Shown in pieces: positions 30,277 through 32,794 of a stretch of DNA of 32,794 bases. This stretch comes from Pseudomonadales bacterium (GTDB lineage: Bacteria; Pseudomonadota; Gammaproteobacteria; Pseudomonadales; Azotimanducaceae), in the NCBI GenBank assembly GCA_016779385.1, contig JADHNT010000020.1, positions 1 through 32,794 of the forward strand, in the 5' to 3' direction. How positions within the stretch are numbered: the stretch's first letter is position 1; each line of letters starts with the position of its first letter. The position numbers and the translations under genes were made by a program. The notes under the pieces are model-generated. The model did no database searches. It was given only the letters and a program-made list of their open reading frames with translations, and was not told where the DNA came from.

Positions 30277-30302
30277 TTCGAACGTATTCTGAGGATGGAC
30301 CG

Positions 30303-31847
30303 ATGCAGCAACTGAACCCTTCCGAGATCAGCGACATTATTAAGCAGCGCATCGCGTCGATGGATCTCCAAACCGAAGCGCGTAACGAAGGCACGATCGT
30401 AAGCGTGTCCGACGGTATTATCCGGATTCATGGCATGGCCGAAGCCCGCTACGGGGAGATGATCGAGTTCTCCGCCGGTGGCTTTGGTCTCGCCCTGAAC
30501 CTTGAGCGCGACTCCGTGGGCGCCGTGGTGCTGGGCGACTACCAGCACCTCGCAGAAGGCCAAACGGCACGATGCACGGGTCGCATTCTCGAAGTGCCCG
30601 TAGGCCGAGAAATGGTCGGCCGGGTGGTCGATGCGCTGGGCACCCCCATCGACGGCCGCGGTGATCTGGGCACGACGGAATCGGACGCTATCGAAAAGGT
30701 GGCCCCGGGCGTAATCGCGCGGAAGTCCGTGGACCAGCCGGTGCAAACCGGTCTGAAGTGCATTGACGCCATGGTCCCCGTGGGCCGGGGCCAGCGGGAG
30801 CTCATTATCGGTGACCGTCAGATCGGTAAGACGGCCATCGCGGTTGATACGATCATCAACCAGAAAGGCAAGAACATGACCTGCATCTACGTGGCGATTG
30901 GACAGAAGATGTCCACCATCGCGAACGTGGTGCGGAAGCTTGAGGAGCACGGCGCGCTGGATCACACCGTCGTGGTCGCCGCCTCCGCTTCGACCCCTGC
31001 GTCCATGCAGTTCCTCGCGCCCTATGCGGGCTGCACGATGGGGGAATGGTTCCGGGATCACGGCGAGGATGCCCTGATCATCTACGATGATCTTTCCAAG
31101 CAAGCCGTGGCCTATCGTCAGATTTCCCTGCTGCTCAAGCGCCCGCCGGGCCGGGAAGCCTACCCCGGGGACGTTTTCTATCTGCACTCCCGTCTCCTCG
31201 AGCGCGCATCCCGCGTAAACGAAGAGTACGTTGAGGCCTTCACCAAGGGTGAAGTGAAGGGGAAGACGGGCTCCCTGACGGCGCTCCCGGTCATCGAAAC
31301 CCAGGCCGGCGACGTATCCGCCTTCGTACCCACGAACGTGATTTCCATTACCGACGGTCAGATCTTCCTCGAGTCCGATCTGTTTAACTCCGGTATCCGG
31401 CCTTCCATGAGCCCGGGGATTTCCGTATCGCGGGTGGGGGGCTCGGCGCAGACGTCCTTCATTAAGAAGATCTCTGGTGGGATCAAGCTCGCGCTGGCTC
31501 AGTACCGAGAGCTCGCAGCCTTCTCTCAGTTCGCCTCCGATCTCGACGAGACGACCCGGAAACAGCTTGAGCACGGTCGACGCGTTACGGAACTTATGAA
31601 GCAGCGTCAGTACGCGCCCATGTCCGTTTCCGAAATGGGCGTGAGCCTCTTCGCAGCGACCCAGGGCTTCCTGGAAGACGTCGAGGTGGACAAGGTGCTG
31701 GCCTTCGAAGCGGCCCTTCTGGAGTACATGCACGAGGCCCACAGTGATTTCATGAAGCAGATCGACGAAAGCGGCGCATACAACGACGAAATCGTTGAGA
31801 CCATGCGTTCTGCTATCGCGCGCTTCAAGGAAACGCGTACCTGGTAA
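30303..31847 (+). CDS. atpA: ATP synthase F1 subunit alpha
   Basis: Subunit alpha is the non-catalytic nucleotide-binding subunit that alternates with beta in the F1 head. It has 514 residues (E. coli 513). The P-loop GDRQIGKT is at 170-177, with [12 protein letters not shown] (109-120) and [16 protein letters not shown]. The signature [17 protein letters not shown] and the C-terminal helical domain are intact. It begins at ATG 30303, shortly after GAGGA (30291-30295). It ends in TAA, 22 bp before atpG. Confidence 0.98.
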   Translation: MQQLNPSEISDIIKQRIASMDLQTEARNEGTIVSVSDGIIRIHGMAEARYGEMIEFSAGGFGLALNLERDSVGAVVLGDYQHLAEGQTARCTGRILEVPVGREMVGRVVDALGTPIDGRGDLGTTESDAIEKVAPGVIARKSVDQPVQTGLKCIDAMVPVGRGQRELIIGDRQIGKTAIAVDTIINQKGKNMTCIYVAIGQKMSTIANVVRKLEEHGALDHTVVVAASASTPASMQFLAPYAGCTMGEWFRDHGEDALIIYDDLSKQAVAYRQISLLLKRPPGREAYPGDVFYLHSRLLERASRVNEEYVEAFTKGEVKGKTGSLTALPVIETQAGDVSAFVPTNVISITDGQIFLESDLFNSGIRPSMSPGISVSRVGGSAQTSFIKKISGGIKLALAQYRELAAFSQFASDLDETTRKQLEHGRRVTELMKQRQYAPMSVSEMGVSLFAATQGFLEDVEVDKVLAFEAALLEYMHEAHSDFMKQIDESGAYNDEIVETMRSAIARFKETRTW

Positions 31848-31869
31848 CCCCCGGCGAGCGAGCACAGCC

Positions 31870-32730
31870 ATGGCCGTAGGAAAGGAAATACGCACCCAGA
31901 TCAAGAGCGTGCAAAACACGCAGAAGATCACCAGTGCGATGGAAATGGTGGCGGCGTCCAAGATGCGCCGCACCCAAGACCGTATGGCGGAAAGCCGCCC
32001 CTACGCGGATAAGGTGCTCCAGGTCGTGGGTCATTTGGCCAACGCCAACCCGGAGCACCAGTCCGTGTACATGCAGTCCCGCCCCGTGAAGCGGGTGGGC
32101 TACGTCGTGGTGTCTACGGAGAAAGGCCTCTGCGGCGGCTTGAACGTCAACGAGTTCCGCGCGCTGGTCAGGGATATGAAGGGCCATGCGGACAATGGCG
32201 TTGAGATTGACCTCGCGCTGATCGGCCGTAAAGCCCAGAGCTTCTTTCGGAGCTTTGGGGGCAACGTGGTCGCCAGCATTGATGGGGTGGGTGAAGCGCC
32301 TCAGGTTGAGGAGCTCATCGGTGGCATTACGGTGATGCTAAACGCCTATGAGGCCGGCACCATCGATCGGCTCTACGTGGTGTTTAACACCTTCGTGAAC
32401 ACCATGACGCAGGCGCCGACGATCCGTCAGCTGGCGCCCCTGCCGCCCATGGAGAGCGACGAGTACAGCCACGCTTGGGATTATCTGTACGAGCCGGAGG
32501 CCGCAGAGCTCATCGAAGGGTTGCTTCGGCGCTACCTGGAAGCTCAGGTGTATCAAGCCGTCGTCGAGAATGCGGCGTGCGAACAGGCGGCCAAAATGAT
32601 CGCCATGAAGAATGCCACGGAGAACGCCGGAAAGCTGATCGACGATCTCCAGCTGAGCTACAACAACGCACGACAGGCGGCGATTACGCAGGAAATTGCG
32701 GAAATTGTTGGCGGCGCGCAGGCCGTTTAA
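31870..32730 (+). CDS. atpG: ATP synthase F1 subunit gamma
   Basis: Subunit gamma is the rotating central shaft of F1. It has 286 residues (E. coli 287). The N-terminal helix [20 protein letters not shown] and the C-terminal helix, with [12 protein letters not shown] and [18 protein letters not shown], are diagnostic. Between them lies the Rossmann-like domain with [12 protein letters not shown] choose ATG 31870; the frame is open further into atpA but the earlier residues are not part of the family. The gene ends in TAA, 42 bp before atpD. Confidence 0.97.
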   Translation: MAVGKEIRTQIKSVQNTQKITSAMEMVAASKMRRTQDRMAESRPYADKVLQVVGHLANANPEHQSVYMQSRPVKRVGYVVVSTEKGLCGGLNVNEFRALVRDMKGHADNGVEIDLALIGRKAQSFFRSFGGNVVASIDGVGEAPQVEELIGGITVMLNAYEAGTIDRLYVVFNTFVNTMTQAPTIRQLAPLPPMESDEYSHAWDYLYEPEAAELIEGLLRRYLEAQVYQAVVENAACEQAAKMIAMKNATENAGKLIDDLQLSYNNARQAAITQEIAEIVGGAQAV

Positions 32731-32772
32731 TCACGCCTGCATAACAGAATCGTTAGAGAGGAAACGAGCATC

Positions 32773-32794
32773 ATGAGCAGCGGACGAATCGTTC
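32773..32794 (+). CDS. atpD: ATP synthase F1 subunit beta (start only)
   Basis: Only the first seven codons are present: MSSGRIV. This matches the usual start of AtpD, and the position after atpG is the expected one. An AGGAAA-like ribosome-binding site lies about 10 bases before the ATG. The rest of the gene is beyond the right edge. Confidence 0.88.

Noticed and set aside
30252-31973. A 573-codon open frame on the minus strand opposite atpA and the start of atpG
   Set aside because: It mirrors the codon bias of the highly conserved atpA and atpG on the other strand. The translation is rich in His, Arg and Gly with no recognisable domain.

Overview
This window is the replication-origin neighbourhood of a GC-rich gammaproteobacterial chromosome. 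The evidence is the divergent pair dnaA-dnaN-recF-gyrB (minus strand) and rpmH-rnpA-yidD-yidC-mnmE (plus strand) around an origin-like intergenic region, followed by mnmG-rsmG-parA-parB and the atp operon. The left flank (plsC, trkA, rsmB, fmt, def, dprA, aroE, prlC, yheV) resembles the Pseudomonas origin region, but lysM, tsaC, qor and hemF, which lie near dprA and aroE in Pseudomonas, are absent. I cannot name the genus from sequence alone. Genes are tightly packed, and only one gap exceeds 300 bp.

Layout. 1-1337: a MATE-family transporter (plus), open at the left edge. 1357-5754: yheV, prlC, aroE and dprA, all minus strand. 5881-10754: def-fmt-rsmB-trkA-plsC, a plus-strand run with abutting or overlapping genes. 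10751-16802: gyrB, recF, dnaN and dnaA, minus strand; the gyrB and plsC stop codons overlap tail to tail. 16803-17418: oriC-like region with two perfect DnaA boxes, one near-perfect box, two AT-rich segments and a strong promoter reading into rpmH. 17419-25058: rpmH, rnpA, yidD, yidC, mnmE, an uncharacterised methyltransferase, a COG3618-type amidohydrolase and mnmG. 25052-27401: rsmG-parA-parB, linked by overlaps. 27431-32794: a promoter with an embedded palindrome, then atpI-B-E-F-H-A-G and the first codons of atpD.

Functionally the window combines replication initiation (DnaA, the DnaN clamp, RecF, GyrB), origin segregation (ParA, ParB and two perfect parS sites inside recF), the start and maturation of translation (Def, Fmt, RsmB, RsmG, MnmE, MnmG, L34, RNase P protein), membrane-protein insertion (YidC, YidD) and energy production (F1Fo ATP synthase). 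It is a core-genome region with no sign of prophage, insertion sequence, CRISPR or RNA genes.

The points most worth a second look are: two parS sites encoded as the same peptide in recF; a palindrome across the -35 element and spacer of the atp promoter; hairpins between atpE/atpF and atpH/atpA; a U-rich leader before atpE; a methyltransferase and amidohydrolase between the two partner tRNA-modification genes mnmE and mnmG; and heavy use of TAG stop codons everywhere except in the atp structural genes. I found nothing that I would call a new multi-gene system.
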